A stretch of 64,000 nt of DNA, taken from positions 57,499 to 121,498 of the forward strand of contig JANYLQ010000061.1 in assembly GCA_025363755.1 (NCBI GenBank). Reading direction: 5' to 3'. Source of the DNA: Hyphomicrobiales bacterium. GTDB lineage: Bacteria > Pseudomonadota > Alphaproteobacteria > Rhizobiales > Aestuariivirgaceae. A model generated the notes under the pieces. The model did not search any database. It was not told the DNA's origin and saw nothing but the letters and a program-made list of their open reading frames with translations. The number at the start of each line of letters is the position of its first letter. Position 1 is the stretch's first letter. Of this stretch, positions 8,597 to 17,387 are shown piece after piece. Made by a program: the position numbers and the translations under genes.

Positions 8597-10027
8597 ATGG
8601 TTGATGTTAAAGTTTATGCCAAATGGGCAGGACCCATTGTGATGATTGGTTTTGGTTCAATTGGCCGAGGCTCGTTACCATTGATTTTGCGCCATATCTC
8701 TTGTGACCGCAAACGCATAACGGTGATTGATCCGTCCGATGAGTGGAAACATATCGTTGATTCAGAGAACATCGCTTTCAAAAAAGTTGGATTAACCAAA
8801 GCCAATCATAAAAAAATTCTTGAGCCACTTCTCAAGTCAAGTTCGGGTCAAGCCTTGATTGTAAATCTGTCGGTTGATGTTGATAGTCTCGACATTATGC
8901 GCCTCGCCCGCAAGGCCAACGCGCTATATATCGACACGGTAAATGAACCATGGCCCGGTTTCTATTATAACACCAAGGTCGATAACGCCTCGCGCACCAA
9001 TTATGCGCTGCGTGAAAAATTAGTGGCACTCAAATCCAAAATGGGCAAAGGCCCAACGGCAGTGTCCTGCTGTGGCGCCAACCCCGGCATGGTGTCTTGG
9101 TTTGTAAAACAGGCACTGCTGAATTTAGCGCGCGACCTCAGAGTGAAAACCGAAATTCCAAAAAAACGCGAAGACTGGGCCAAGTTGATGAAAAAGCTGG
9201 GGGTCAAAGGCGTGCACATCGCCGAGCGTGATACACAGCGCGGCCGCGATCCAAAGAAACTGGATACATTCGTCAACACATGGTCGGTTGAGGGTTTCAT
9301 TTCTGAAGGCAAACAGCCTGCAGAATTGGGCTGGGGCACGCATGAAAAATTGATGCCACCTTTGGGCCGCAAACATAAAACCGGAAGCAAATCTGCAATC
9401 TTCCTCGAACGCGCGGGCGCTGCCACCCGAGTACGCACGTGGGTTCCTGAAATTGGTCCTCAACATGGTTTCTTAGTGACCCACAACGAAGCGATTTCAA
9501 TTTCAGACTATTACACAGTTAAAAAAGACGGGAAGGCGATTTACCGCCCCACTTGCCATTATGCCTATCATCCTTGCAATGACGCCATCCTTTCTATTGC
9601 AGAAATGTTTGGCAATGGCGGCAAAATCCAATCCAAGGTTCATATTTTGGAACCCCATGAAATCGCTGATGGCAAAGATAAACTCGGCGTGCTGCTCTAT
9701 GGCCACAAGAAAAATGCCTATTGGTTTGGCTCACAGCTTTCGATCGGCGAGGCCCGCCATCTTGCCCCTTATCAAAGTGCCACGGGCTTGCAGGTGAGCT
9801 CGGCAGTATTGGCTGGAATTGTTTGGGCCATCGAAAACCCCAATTCCGGCATTGTCGAAACTGACGAAATGGATTTCCGCCGCTGCTTGGAATTGCAGCT
9901 GCCATATCTTGGCCCCGTGGGCGGCATGTACACCGATTGGAACCCTCTCAAAAACCGTGAAATGCTTTTTGAAGAGCCCATCGACAAAAAAGACCCATGG
10001 CAATTCACCAATGTTTTGGTGCATTAA
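8597..10027 (+). CDS. hss: Homospermidine synthase
   Basis: Converts two putrescines (or putrescine plus spermidine) to homospermidine with NAD+ as a prosthetic hydride carrier, in the cytoplasm. The 476-residue length matches the Blastochloris viridis enzyme. Motifs seen: the Rossmann nucleotide loop GFGSIGRG at about 16-23, NLSVDVDSLDIM, YIDTVNEPWPGFYY, and AVSCCGANPGMVSWFVKQAL. The ATG at 8597 has AGGA 9 nt upstream, which decides it over the TTG at 8588. It stands alone on the plus strand. Putrescine could come from the decarboxylase at 43805-44992. Confidence 0.95.
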   Translation: MVDVKVYAKWAGPIVMIGFGSIGRGSLPLILRHISCDRKRITVIDPSDEWKHIVDSENIAFKKVGLTKANHKKILEPLLKSSSGQALIVNLSVDVDSLDIMRLARKANALYIDTVNEPWPGFYYNTKVDNASRTNYALREKLVALKSKMGKGPTAVSCCGANPGMVSWFVKQALLNLARDLRVKTEIPKKREDWAKLMKKLGVKGVHIAERDTQRGRDPKKLDTFVNTWSVEGFISEGKQPAELGWGTHEKLMPPLGRKHKTGSKSAIFLERAGAATRVRTWVPEIGPQHGFLVTHNEAISISDYYTVKKDGKAIYRPTCHYAYHPCNDAILSIAEMFGNGGKIQSKVHILEPHEIADGKDKLGVLLYGHKKNAYWFGSQLSIGEARHLAPYQSATGLQVSSAVLAGIVWAIENPNSGIVETDEMDFRRCLELQLPYLGPVGGMYTDWNPLKNREMLFEEPIDKKDPWQFTNVLVH

Positions 10028-10058
10028 CAGGGCCACATTTCTGGGCTACGCTGCGGCC

Positions 10059-11837
10059 ATGAAAAAGATTCGCAAAGTTTCCTTCGCTCTGGTTTTATCA
10101 AGTTTTGTCACAATTTCTGCTTATGCAGCACCGAAACACGGCATTGCCATGTTGGGCGAACCGGCCTTGCCTGCAGACTTCAAAAACTTGCCGTATGCCA
10201 ACCCAGATGCGCCCCAAGGCGGCATTCTGAAACAGGCGGTGACGGGAACCTTCGACAGCATCAACCCGTTCATTATCAAGGGTAATGCGGCGACGGGTCC
10301 ACGAACTTTTGTGTTCGAAAGCCTGATGGGCCGTAACGGTGCGGAAGCCTTCACCGAATATGGCTTGTTGGCCGAGAGCATCGACGTGACAGATGATCGC
10401 CAAACTTTCACGTTCAAAATCCGCCCCGAAGCAAAGTTTTCTGACGGCTCGCCCGTTACCGCTTCCGACATTCAGTTCTCGCTCGAAACCCTGCGCGACC
10501 ATGGTCGCCCAAATTTTAAAAATAATTTTTCAAAAATTTCCAAAATGGAATTAGTCGATGACCACACCATCGCCTTCCACCAAGACAAAGGTGACCGCGA
10601 ACTGCCCATGATTGTCGGGTTGATGCCGATCCTCTCGAAAAAATCATGGGAAGGCAAAAATTTCGAAGACACAACGATTGTTCCAATCATCGGTTCCGGG
10701 CCGTATATTTTTGGTGAAATCAAGCCGGGCGAAATGGTGTCTTACAAAAAGAACCCAGACTATTGGGGCAAGAACCTGGCCTTCAATAAAGGCCTGTGGA
10801 ACTTCGACCAATTCCGCTTTGATTATTACCGCGATGCCAATGCTGCATTTGAAGCTTTTAAAAAAGGTGATGCAGATTTTCGCGGCGAATCTGATCCCAC
10901 GCGTTGGACTACGGGCTATAAATTTCCGGCCGTCGGTGAAGGTAAAGTTCTGCTCGAAACTTACGAGGCAAAAACCCCTGCTCCAGCTTCTGGCTTTGTG
11001 TTCAACACACGCCGCAAAATATTTGAAGACGTAAAAGTGCGCGAAGCCTTGACGATGGCGTTTGATTTTGAATGGGCCAATGCCAATTTATTCGGCGGCT
11101 CATATAAGCGCATCTATGGTTATTTTTCGGGCTCTGAACTCTCATCAATGGGCAAACCTGCGGATGCTGTTGAGCAAAGCATTATCGGCAGCGGGCTGCG
11201 TGCTGATATCATGGATGGAAGTTACAAGCTTCCTGTTTCCGACGGCTCAGGCCGGGATAGAAAGTTGTTAAAAAAGGCCGTAGACCTTTTAGGTCAAGCA
11301 GGCTGGAAAGTTTCTGACCAAGGTTTGGTCAATGCGGCAGGCGAACAATTTGCATTCACCATCACCATTCAAAATCCAGATCAAGAAAAGATCGCGTTGC
11401 ACTATCAGCGCACCCTTCAACAAATCGGCATCAAAGTTGAGCTGCGCACCATTGACGACGCCCAATTCACGGCCATCAAGAAAAACTACGATTACGATAT
11501 GATCCCTTGGACATATTACAATTCATTGTCGCCTGGAAATGAGCAAGATCTGTATTTTGGCTCCGCTGGCAAAGTCACTGAAGGCACACGCAATTATCCT
11601 GGTATCGCAGATCCAAAAGTCGATGCTGCCATTCAAACAATGCTGAAATCAAAAACCCGCGAAGAATTTGTGTCTGCCATTCATGCAGAAGACCGCCTGT
11701 TGGTTTCGGGATTCTACATGGTGCCGTTTTATGTGGCACCGCAGTGGGTAGCCCGCTGGTCATATATCGGTAGCAATCCACCTGACAAACAACCTGTTAC
11801 AGGTTTTGAATCGGTAACGCTGTGGCACACCCCATGA
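10059..11837 (+). CDS. ABC transporter substrate-binding protein, family 5 (YejA-like)
   Basis: A 592-residue periplasmic protein with a signal peptide (KIRKVSFALVLSSFVTISAYA, cleavage near residue 22). It has the oligopeptide/dipeptide-binding fold: PYANPDAPQGGILKQA, FESLMGRNG, TFKIRPEAKFSDGSPVTASDIQFSLE, and IGSGPYIF. The early HGIAMLGEPALP stretch and overall length resemble YejA, which binds peptides and microcin C-like compounds. No permease or ATPase gene is adjacent, so the transporter core is elsewhere or this protein works as an orphan. The ATG at 10059 gives a correct signal peptide; a longer frame from 9819 runs through hss and is rejected. It overlaps the next gene by ATGA. Confidence 0.9.
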   Translation: MKKIRKVSFALVLSSFVTISAYAAPKHGIAMLGEPALPADFKNLPYANPDAPQGGILKQAVTGTFDSINPFIIKGNAATGPRTFVFESLMGRNGAEAFTEYGLLAESIDVTDDRQTFTFKIRPEAKFSDGSPVTASDIQFSLETLRDHGRPNFKNNFSKISKMELVDDHTIAFHQDKGDRELPMIVGLMPILSKKSWEGKNFEDTTIVPIIGSGPYIFGEIKPGEMVSYKKNPDYWGKNLAFNKGLWNFDQFRFDYYRDANAAFEAFKKGDADFRGESDPTRWTTGYKFPAVGEGKVLLETYEAKTPAPASGFVFNTRRKIFEDVKVREALTMAFDFEWANANLFGGSYKRIYGYFSGSELSSMGKPADAVEQSIIGSGLRADIMDGSYKLPVSDGSGRDRKLLKKAVDLLGQAGWKVSDQGLVNAAGEQFAFTITIQNPDQEKIALHYQRTLQQIGIKVELRTIDDAQFTAIKKNYDYDMIPWTYYNSLSPGNEQDLYFGSAGKVTEGTRNYPGIADPKVDAAIQTMLKSKTREEFVSAIHAEDRLLVSGFYMVPFYVAPQWVARWSYIGSNPPDKQPVTGFESVTLWHTP

Positions 11838-12463
11838 TCACCATTGATGTCGTCTCAGACGTGATTTGCCCATGGTGTTTTCTGGGCAAACGCCGCTTGG
11901 ATAAGGCCTTAGCGCTCATCCCTGAGATCAAAGCCGAAATCAGTTTTCGCCCTTTCTTCCTTGATCCCACTATTCCACCGGAAGGTTTGGGCCGCCACGA
12001 ATACATGGCAGCAAAATTTGGCGAGGAGCGTTTAAAAACCATCCACGACCCGCTGATCAAAGCGGGCAAAGAAGATGGCGTTCCATATCACTTCGACAAA
12101 ATCACCCGAACGCCAAATACCATGGACGCCCACAGATTGTTACGCTGGGCAAAACTTGACGGCAGGCAACCAGAAATCGCCGAGGCGCTCTTCATGGCCT
12201 ATTGGAACGAAGGCCGCGACGTAGGCGACCACCAAGTACTAGCCGACATTGCTGCAGCTCATGGGATGAACCGCAACAAAGTATTAAATGCCCTCGGCAC
12301 TGATCAAGACAAAAACGATGTTTCAAAGGAAACCACACAAGCCCAACAAATGGGCGTCACCGGCGTCCCCACATACATCATCAACCAAAAATATGGCGTG
12401 GTCGGTGCGCAAGCCGCAGAGGCGTTAGCAGAGCAAATTAAGATGGCTGTGGCGCAAGGGTGA
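11834..12463 (+). CDS. DsbA-family thiol oxidoreductase, FrnE-like
   Basis: A 209-residue cytoplasmic protein with the thioredoxin fold of the FrnE/2-hydroxychromene-2-carboxylate isomerase group. The CPWC redox motif is at about residues 12-15 (VISDV-type context, DVICPWCFLGKRRLD). The cis-proline region GVTGVPTYIIN near residue 180 is also present. There is no signal peptide, as usual for FrnE. The start overlaps the stop of the binding protein (ATGA at 11834-11837), so translation is coupled. The link between the two is not obvious functionally. It ends 1 nt before the convergent gene at 12465. Confidence 0.9.
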   Translation: MITIDVVSDVICPWCFLGKRRLDKALALIPEIKAEISFRPFFLDPTIPPEGLGRHEYMAAKFGEERLKTIHDPLIKAGKEDGVPYHFDKITRTPNTMDAHRLLRWAKLDGRQPEIAEALFMAYWNEGRDVGDHQVLADIAAAHGMNRNKVLNALGTDQDKNDVSKETTQAQQMGVTGVPTYIINQKYGVVGAQAAEALAEQIKMAVAQG

Positions 12464-12464
12464 A

Positions 12465-12938
12465 TTATTTACCCAAACACACCGCGTTACCCGTGTGTTT
12501 ATAATTTGCTTCAAAACTGGGGATGCTGCCTTCTCGGCCCGAAAGATCCATGTCATCATTGCCTAAGCCTAAATACAGATAGCTAGGAGCGTTATCTGGT
12601 TTAGCAAATCCGATGGTCAATTTCTTTTTCTCATTTCCCCAGCGGCCATGACCCGTGATCTCATCATTATTGGCATGCACTGTAAGGAAGCGAAACAAAG
12701 TGTCACCACATTTTCCGGAGTCGCTGACGCCGATGCCACAGAAATCATTGCCGCATGGGGCTACGTCAAAGGTTTTGTAAAGTTTTCCCTTGGAAGAATA
12801 AACCGGCTTGTCATCCGATACTGTCCAACGACCAAAATAATGCGAGTCCCCGGCTTGCGCCGTGCCAATGCCGCCAAGACCCACTAGGACGAAGCTCAAC
12901 CCTGCGCTAAGATAACGAAGATGAAATTTGTTTTGCAT
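12465..12938 (-). CDS. Secreted protein of unknown function (remotely DUF2147-like)
   Basis: A 157-residue protein with a signal peptide of about 29 residues ending in GTAQAG. The mature part opens with GRWTV and has four to five cysteines (APCGNDFCGIGVSD, GKCGD, AVCLGK), glycine-rich beta segments and RWGNEKKKLTIGF. The opening GxW and CG..CG patterns recall DUF2147, but the match is weak. A ribosome site GGAGAACC precedes the ATG at 12938, which decides the start over the Met at 12971. The start codon lies 11 nt from the start of the divergent gene. Confidence 0.75.
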   Translation of the reverse strand: MQNKFHLRYLSAGLSFVLVGLGGIGTAQAGDSHYFGRWTVSDDKPVYSSKGKLYKTFDVAPCGNDFCGIGVSDSGKCGDTLFRFLTVHANNDEITGHGRWGNEKKKLTIGFAKPDNAPSYLYLGLGNDDMDLSGREGSIPSFEANYKHTGNAVCLGK

Positions 12939-12949
12939 GTGGTTCTCCA

Positions 12950-13588
12950 ATGAAAGCAACTTCGCCAGCAAATGTGGCGATTTATCGATGGCCCCTTGTG
13001 CTCATCATAACAATCATAATGCTGTTTGTCACCTACACCGCAATCCGCGCGATGTCCGAGGCTTATTTCAGCGACGGATTTCCTGAAGCATTGGCGATTA
13101 AAGTTGAACTGCTGCCTTTAATTTTCCCAATTCACATGGTGGCAGGCGGTCTTTCACTATTGCTGGTGCCCGCAACAATCTATCTGCGCAGAACAAGGTT
13201 TCACAAATTTTTCGGAAGAATAGCAGCGGCAGATATTTTGGTCGCTGGCATAACCGCTCCCTTCGTTGCCTGGGCAGTGCCCGTGACAATTATTTCCGCC
13301 GCTGGCTTTACGGCGCAGTCAGTCGCATGGATGGGATTATTGGCCGCTGGCATTTGGAACATCCGCAATGGCCGCGTGAAGGCTCATCAAACGTGTATGC
13401 TGCTGATGGCAGCAGTAACTTCGGGAGCGCTGTTTTTTCGCATTTTCTTGGCACTCTGGGCGCGTTTTGGTGACCACCACTATTTCAATGATTTTTATGC
13501 GCTCAATGCATGGATAGCTTGGAGCATTCCTCTGGTTGCTGTTCTCGTCTTCCACCGCCTGCGGGAGAGGACTAACTCGCCAGCTTAA
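12950..13588 (+). CDS. DUF2306 family membrane protein
   Basis: A 212-residue inner-membrane protein with about six hydrophobic segments (first at 14-33). Conserved-looking His residues sit in FPIHMVAGG, RFHKFFGR, and VKAHQTCML, the arrangement of DUF2306 proteins, where paired histidines hint at haem or metal binding. No ribosome site is visible before the ATG at 12950, and only 11 nt separate it from the divergent start at 12938. The 3' end overlaps the end of mfd by 17 bp in a tail-to-tail layout. Confidence 0.85.
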   Translation: MKATSPANVAIYRWPLVLIITIIMLFVTYTAIRAMSEAYFSDGFPEALAIKVELLPLIFPIHMVAGGLSLLLVPATIYLRRTRFHKFFGRIAAADILVAGITAPFVAWAVPVTIISAAGFTAQSVAWMGLLAAGIWNIRNGRVKAHQTCMLLMAAVTSGALFFRIFLALWARFGDHHYFNDFYALNAWIAWSIPLVAVLVFHRLRERTNSPA

Positions 13589-16500
13589 CCAAATTCTGCA
13601 TCAACAGCCGCGTGCCCTTTAAACGTTGTGCTGCCTGTGCCCAATCTCGTGTCAGCACCAATTTCATATCGGGGCGCAATTTTGCCAAGGTTCCCTGCCC
13701 AGCGATCCATTGCACAAGTGCGGTCGGATTATCGAAAATGCCATTGCGGAATTCAATCGTAACACCTTTGGGGCCTGCGTCCACTTTGGCCACATTGGCT
13801 TTACGGCACAGAAGCTTGATCGAAACAATATCCAGCAAATGATCAACTTCCTCTGGCTTGCGCCCAAAGCGATCATGAAGTTCAGCGGCAAAACCATCGA
13901 GGTCAGTTTGTTCTTGAACATCCGACAGGCGACGATAGAGGCCAAGGCGGGCTTGCAAATCAGTCACGTAGGTTTCTGGAATCAGAACCGAAGTGCCAAT
14001 ATTGATAGAAGGCGACCACGCACCATCATCAGCCACGTCTTCACCGCCTGAACGCATCGAGGCAACCGCATCTTCCAGCATGGATTGATAAAGTTCAAAG
14101 CCAACCTCACGAATATTGCCATGTTGCTCTTCACCCAGCAAATTGCCAGAGCCGCGAATATCCAAATCATGACTTGCTAAATTGAAACCAGCACCGAGCG
14201 AATCCAGCGATTGCAAAACCTTTAAACGCCGCTCGGCGTCAGGCGTCATCTTCTTGTTTGGTTGCGTGGTGAGCAAAGCATAAGCGCGTTGTTTTGATCG
14301 ACCCACACGACCACGCAATTGATAGAGCTGGGCCAGGCCAAACATATCGGCGCGGTGAATGATCATGGTATTGGCGGTTGAAATATCGAGGCCAGATTCA
14401 ACGATTGTTGTTGATAGCAGCACATCAAACTTACGGTCATAGAATCCGGTCATGATGTCTTCAAGCTCGGTCGGCGACATGCGGCCATGGGCGGTACGGA
14501 ATTTGATTTCCGGAATGGCTTCGCGCAGGAATTCGGCAATCTCATCAAGATCGGTGATGCGTGGCACAACATAGAAACTCTGCCCACCACGGAAATGTTC
14601 GCGCAGCAAATGTTCACGAATGGTCACAGGATCAAATGGCGAGATGTAAGTGCGCACGGCAAGACGATCAAGTGGCGGAGTGGTGATGAGTGACATTTCA
14701 CGCACACCTGAAAGTGCCAATTGCAATGTGCGCGGAATCGGCGTTGCAGTGAGTGTCAACACGTGCACATTTGCGCGCATTTGCTTGAGGCGCTCTTTGT
14801 GTTTCACACCGAAATGTTGTTCTTCATCGACAATCATCAAGCCAAGATCGCGGAATTTCACACTATCGGCCAGCAATGCATGCGTGCCGATGACGATATC
14901 AACCGAGCCATCTTCCATACCTGCTTTGACGAGTTTGATTTCCTTTGCCCCAACCAGACGCGAGGCTTGCGCAATACGAAGGGGTAACCCTTTGAAGCGT
15001 TCAACAAAGTTCTTATAGTGTTGTCGCGAAAGCAATGTTGTGGGCACAACAATGGCCACTTGCTTTCCAGCATAAGCAGCCACGAAAGCGGCGCGCATAG
15101 CCACCTCGGTTTTACCGAAGCCCACATCTCCACATACGAGACGGTCCATCGGGCGGCCTTTTTGCAAATCTTCGAGCACAGCCTCGATGGCCGAAAGCTG
15201 ATCTTCGGTTTCCTCATAAGGAAAGCGAGCACAGAATTCATCAAACGCACCTTCAGGAGGATTGAACACATCACCAGGTTTCAATTCGCGTGCGGCGGCC
15301 GTCTTGATTAGATCGCCCGCAATTTCGCGAATGCGCTGCTTAAGTTTGGCCTTCTTGGCTTGCCACGCACCGCCACCGAGGCGGTCAAGCTGAACATTTT
15401 GTGCATCAGTGCCGTATCGCGAAAGCAGTTCAAGATTTTCAACAGGCAAAAATAATCGCGAATTTTCGGCATATATTAAAAGTAAACAATCATGCGGCGC
15501 ACCTTGCACTTCAATGGTGCGAAGGCCTTCAAAGCGCCCAATACCGTGATCGACATGCACCATCAAATCGCCCGGAGAAAGCGAAGACAGCTCGGATAAA
15601 AAATCAGCTGCTTTTTTAGATTTGCGCGCACGGCGTACGAGACGGTCACCTAAAATATCCTGTTCAGAGAGAATAGCTTGTTCAGGCGTTTCGAAACCCT
15701 GCTCCAACGGCAGCACGATGATGGAGACAATGCCAACTTCGTGTTTGAAAGCTTCCGCCCAAGTTTTGGCAATCACCAATGGTGCAAGCCCGTGATCATG
15801 AAGAATAGTAGAAAGCCGCTCGGCTGATCCATCGCTCCAACAGCTGATCAAAGTGCGCTTATTGGCTTTGCGCAATTGCTCCGTATGCTTACGAACGGCA
15901 TCATAAACATTCCCGCCCGCCTCTGCCCGTTCTGCGGCAAAGCTGCGGCCTTGTTTGCCTGAAAATGAAATCGTATCACGCGATGGATTTTCAAATGGTG
16001 ATATTTCAAGAATGGTACGATCTGCGCAAAGCTGGTTCCATTCGGTTTCGGAGACGTACAATCGTTCGGGTTTTAAGGGTTTGTATGGCGCTGCGCCAAA
16101 ACTCTGCTTCCCCATTGCCTCGCGGCGAGCATCGTAAAATTCTTCGACTTGATCATGCCGCGCCGCCATCGATTCCGCATTTGATTGCGATAGCGACCAA
16201 ACGGCTTCCGGCACATAATCAAACAGTGTTGCCAACTCGCTGTGAAACAGCGGCAGCCAATGTTCCATTCCTTGATAGATGCGCGCATTGGTGACCGACT
16301 CGTAAAGTGGATCATTGAGATCAATCCCACCCAAGGCCTCGGCATAAGCTGTGCGAAAAGTTGAGATCGATGCTTTGTTGAGTAGCACTTCATTTGCGGG
16401 ATGAAGCGTCAAAGATTTAAGTTGCGCTGTTGAGCGCTGCGATTGTGCATCAAACTGGCGAATGCTTTCCAGAGTGTCGCCAAAGAAATCAAGCCGCACG

Positions 16501-17051
16501 GGCTGTTCAGCACCGGGTGGAAATATATCGATCAATCCACCACGCACAGCAAAATCACCGCGGTCAACAACTGTGCCACAGCGCGAATAGCCATTGTTGA
16601 CCAAGAAAGTTTGCAGCACTTCATCTTTGATGCTTTGGCCTGGCACAGCCGTGAAGCTTGCACTTTGGATCAAACTCTTTGGCACAACGCGCTGGAGAAC
16701 GGCATTGATGGTCGTCAGCAGCAGGTAAGGCTTGGTTGTCGGTTTTAGAAGTTCGGCCAAAACCGAAAGTCGTTTTGCTAAAATATCTGCCGATGGTGAT
16801 ACCCGGTCATAAGGCAGGCAATCCCATGCGGGGAAGCGTTTGATCTCCAAACTGGGCGCAAAAAATTTGAGCTGTTCTTCAAGCTCAGACAAATGTTGAT
16901 CATCACGGCACACATGAACGAGGCCGCGATTGCCTGCACCCACTGCAAGCTTGGGCAAAACTTGGGCATCATAGCCTTCGGGCAAAGCACCGAGTTGAAT
17001 GCGACCAGGTTTACCTAAGCGTTGAATAGTAGTGTCGATGGGGGTGGTCAT
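13572..17051 (-). CDS. mfd: Mfd, transcription-repair coupling factor
   Basis: Mfd displaces RNA polymerase stalled at DNA damage and recruits UvrA. The 1159-residue protein has the N-terminal UvrB-like domains, the RNA-polymerase-interacting domain (about 470-545, PGDLMVHVDHGIGRFEGL), the translocase with Walker A GDVGFGKTEVA and DEEQHFG, and the RecG-like TRG motif region (GSGNLLGEEQHGNIREVGFELYQ). Length is normal. The start overlaps the stop of sdhE (ATGA), so the two are co-translated. The DNA-repair partner uvrA is in the window at 34167. Confidence 0.97.
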   Translation of the reverse strand: MTTPIDTTIQRLGKPGRIQLGALPEGYDAQVLPKLAVGAGNRGLVHVCRDDQHLSELEEQLKFFAPSLEIKRFPAWDCLPYDRVSPSADILAKRLSVLAELLKPTTKPYLLLTTINAVLQRVVPKSLIQSASFTAVPGQSIKDEVLQTFLVNNGYSRCGTVVDRGDFAVRGGLIDIFPPGAEQPVRLDFFGDTLESIRQFDAQSQRSTAQLKSLTLHPANEVLLNKASISTFRTAYAEALGGIDLNDPLYESVTNARIYQGMEHWLPLFHSELATLFDYVPEAVWSLSQSNAESMAARHDQVEEFYDARREAMGKQSFGAAPYKPLKPERLYVSETEWNQLCADRTILEISPFENPSRDTISFSGKQGRSFAAERAEAGGNVYDAVRKHTEQLRKANKRTLISCWSDGSAERLSTILHDHGLAPLVIAKTWAEAFKHEVGIVSIIVLPLEQGFETPEQAILSEQDILGDRLVRRARKSKKAADFLSELSSLSPGDLMVHVDHGIGRFEGLRTIEVQGAPHDCLLLIYAENSRLFLPVENLELLSRYGTDAQNVQLDRLGGGAWQAKKAKLKQRIREIAGDLIKTAAARELKPGDVFNPPEGAFDEFCARFPYEETEDQLSAIEAVLEDLQKGRPMDRLVCGDVGFGKTEVAMRAAFVAAYAGKQVAIVVPTTLLSRQHYKNFVERFKGLPLRIAQASRLVGAKEIKLVKAGMEDGSVDIVIGTHALLADSVKFRDLGLMIVDEEQHFGVKHKERLKQMRANVHVLTLTATPIPRTLQLALSGVREMSLITTPPLDRLAVRTYISPFDPVTIREHLLREHFRGGQSFYVVPRITDLDEIAEFLREAIPEIKFRTAHGRMSPTELEDIMTGFYDRKFDVLLSTTIVESGLDISTANTMIIHRADMFGLAQLYQLRGRVGRSKQRAYALLTTQPNKKMTPDAERRLKVLQSLDSLGAGFNLASHDLDIRGSGNLLGEEQHGNIREVGFELYQSMLEDAVASMRSGGEDVADDGAWSPSINIGTSVLIPETYVTDLQARLGLYRRLSDVQEQTDLDGFAAELHDRFGRKPEEVDHLLDIVSIKLLCRKANVAKVDAGPKGVTIEFRNGIFDNPTALVQWIAGQGTLAKLRPDMKLVLTRDWAQAAQRLKGTRLLMQNLVKLAS

Positions 17052-17323
17052 ATGAGCTTCGGCCTAAATCCAATCATCTCATGCAAAAGCGGCGTATTCC
17101 ATTTTTCTGGTACAGATTCTTGTGCCGTGACCCAGCTCAAGAGTTCTTGGTCGGGAATCTCCAATAGCAATTCAAACAACACCAATTCGCCATTGCTCAT
17201 GCCTGAAAGTCGAGCCTGAGCAAAACCACCAACCACAATATCCATCTCCTTTATGCCACGGTGCATGGCCCGCCACAGCAAACGCTTCCTTGTGATTTCA
17301 ACTTTTTGTGAATTGTCGTCCAT
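17048..17323 (-). CDS. sdhE: SdhE, succinate dehydrogenase flavinylation factor
   Basis: A 91-residue cytoplasmic protein that helps attach FAD to SdhA. It has the family core RLLWRAMHRGIKEMDIVVGGFA, which includes the RGxxE motif (RGIKE), and the later ELLLEIPDQELLSWV. The ATG at 17323 gives the usual 90-residue length; a longer frame to 17461 would overlap recG on the other strand. Its stop overlaps the mfd start by 4 nt. The sdhE-mfd pair divergent from recG is a common alphaproteobacterial arrangement. Confidence 0.92.
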   Translation of the reverse strand: MDDNSQKVEITRKRLLWRAMHRGIKEMDIVVGGFAQARLSGMSNGELVLFELLLEIPDQELLSWVTAQESVPEKWNTPLLHEMIGFRPKLI

Positions 17324-17387
17324 AAGTCCCGCGTCATAACTTTGATAGGCTTGCACCGCAACCCTATCCTTGCCAAAACTAGCGCCT

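Noticed and set aside
9819..10058. 80-codon N-terminal extension of the YejA-like protein
   Set aside because: It overlaps the 3' end of hss and would bury the signal peptide that begins at 10059.
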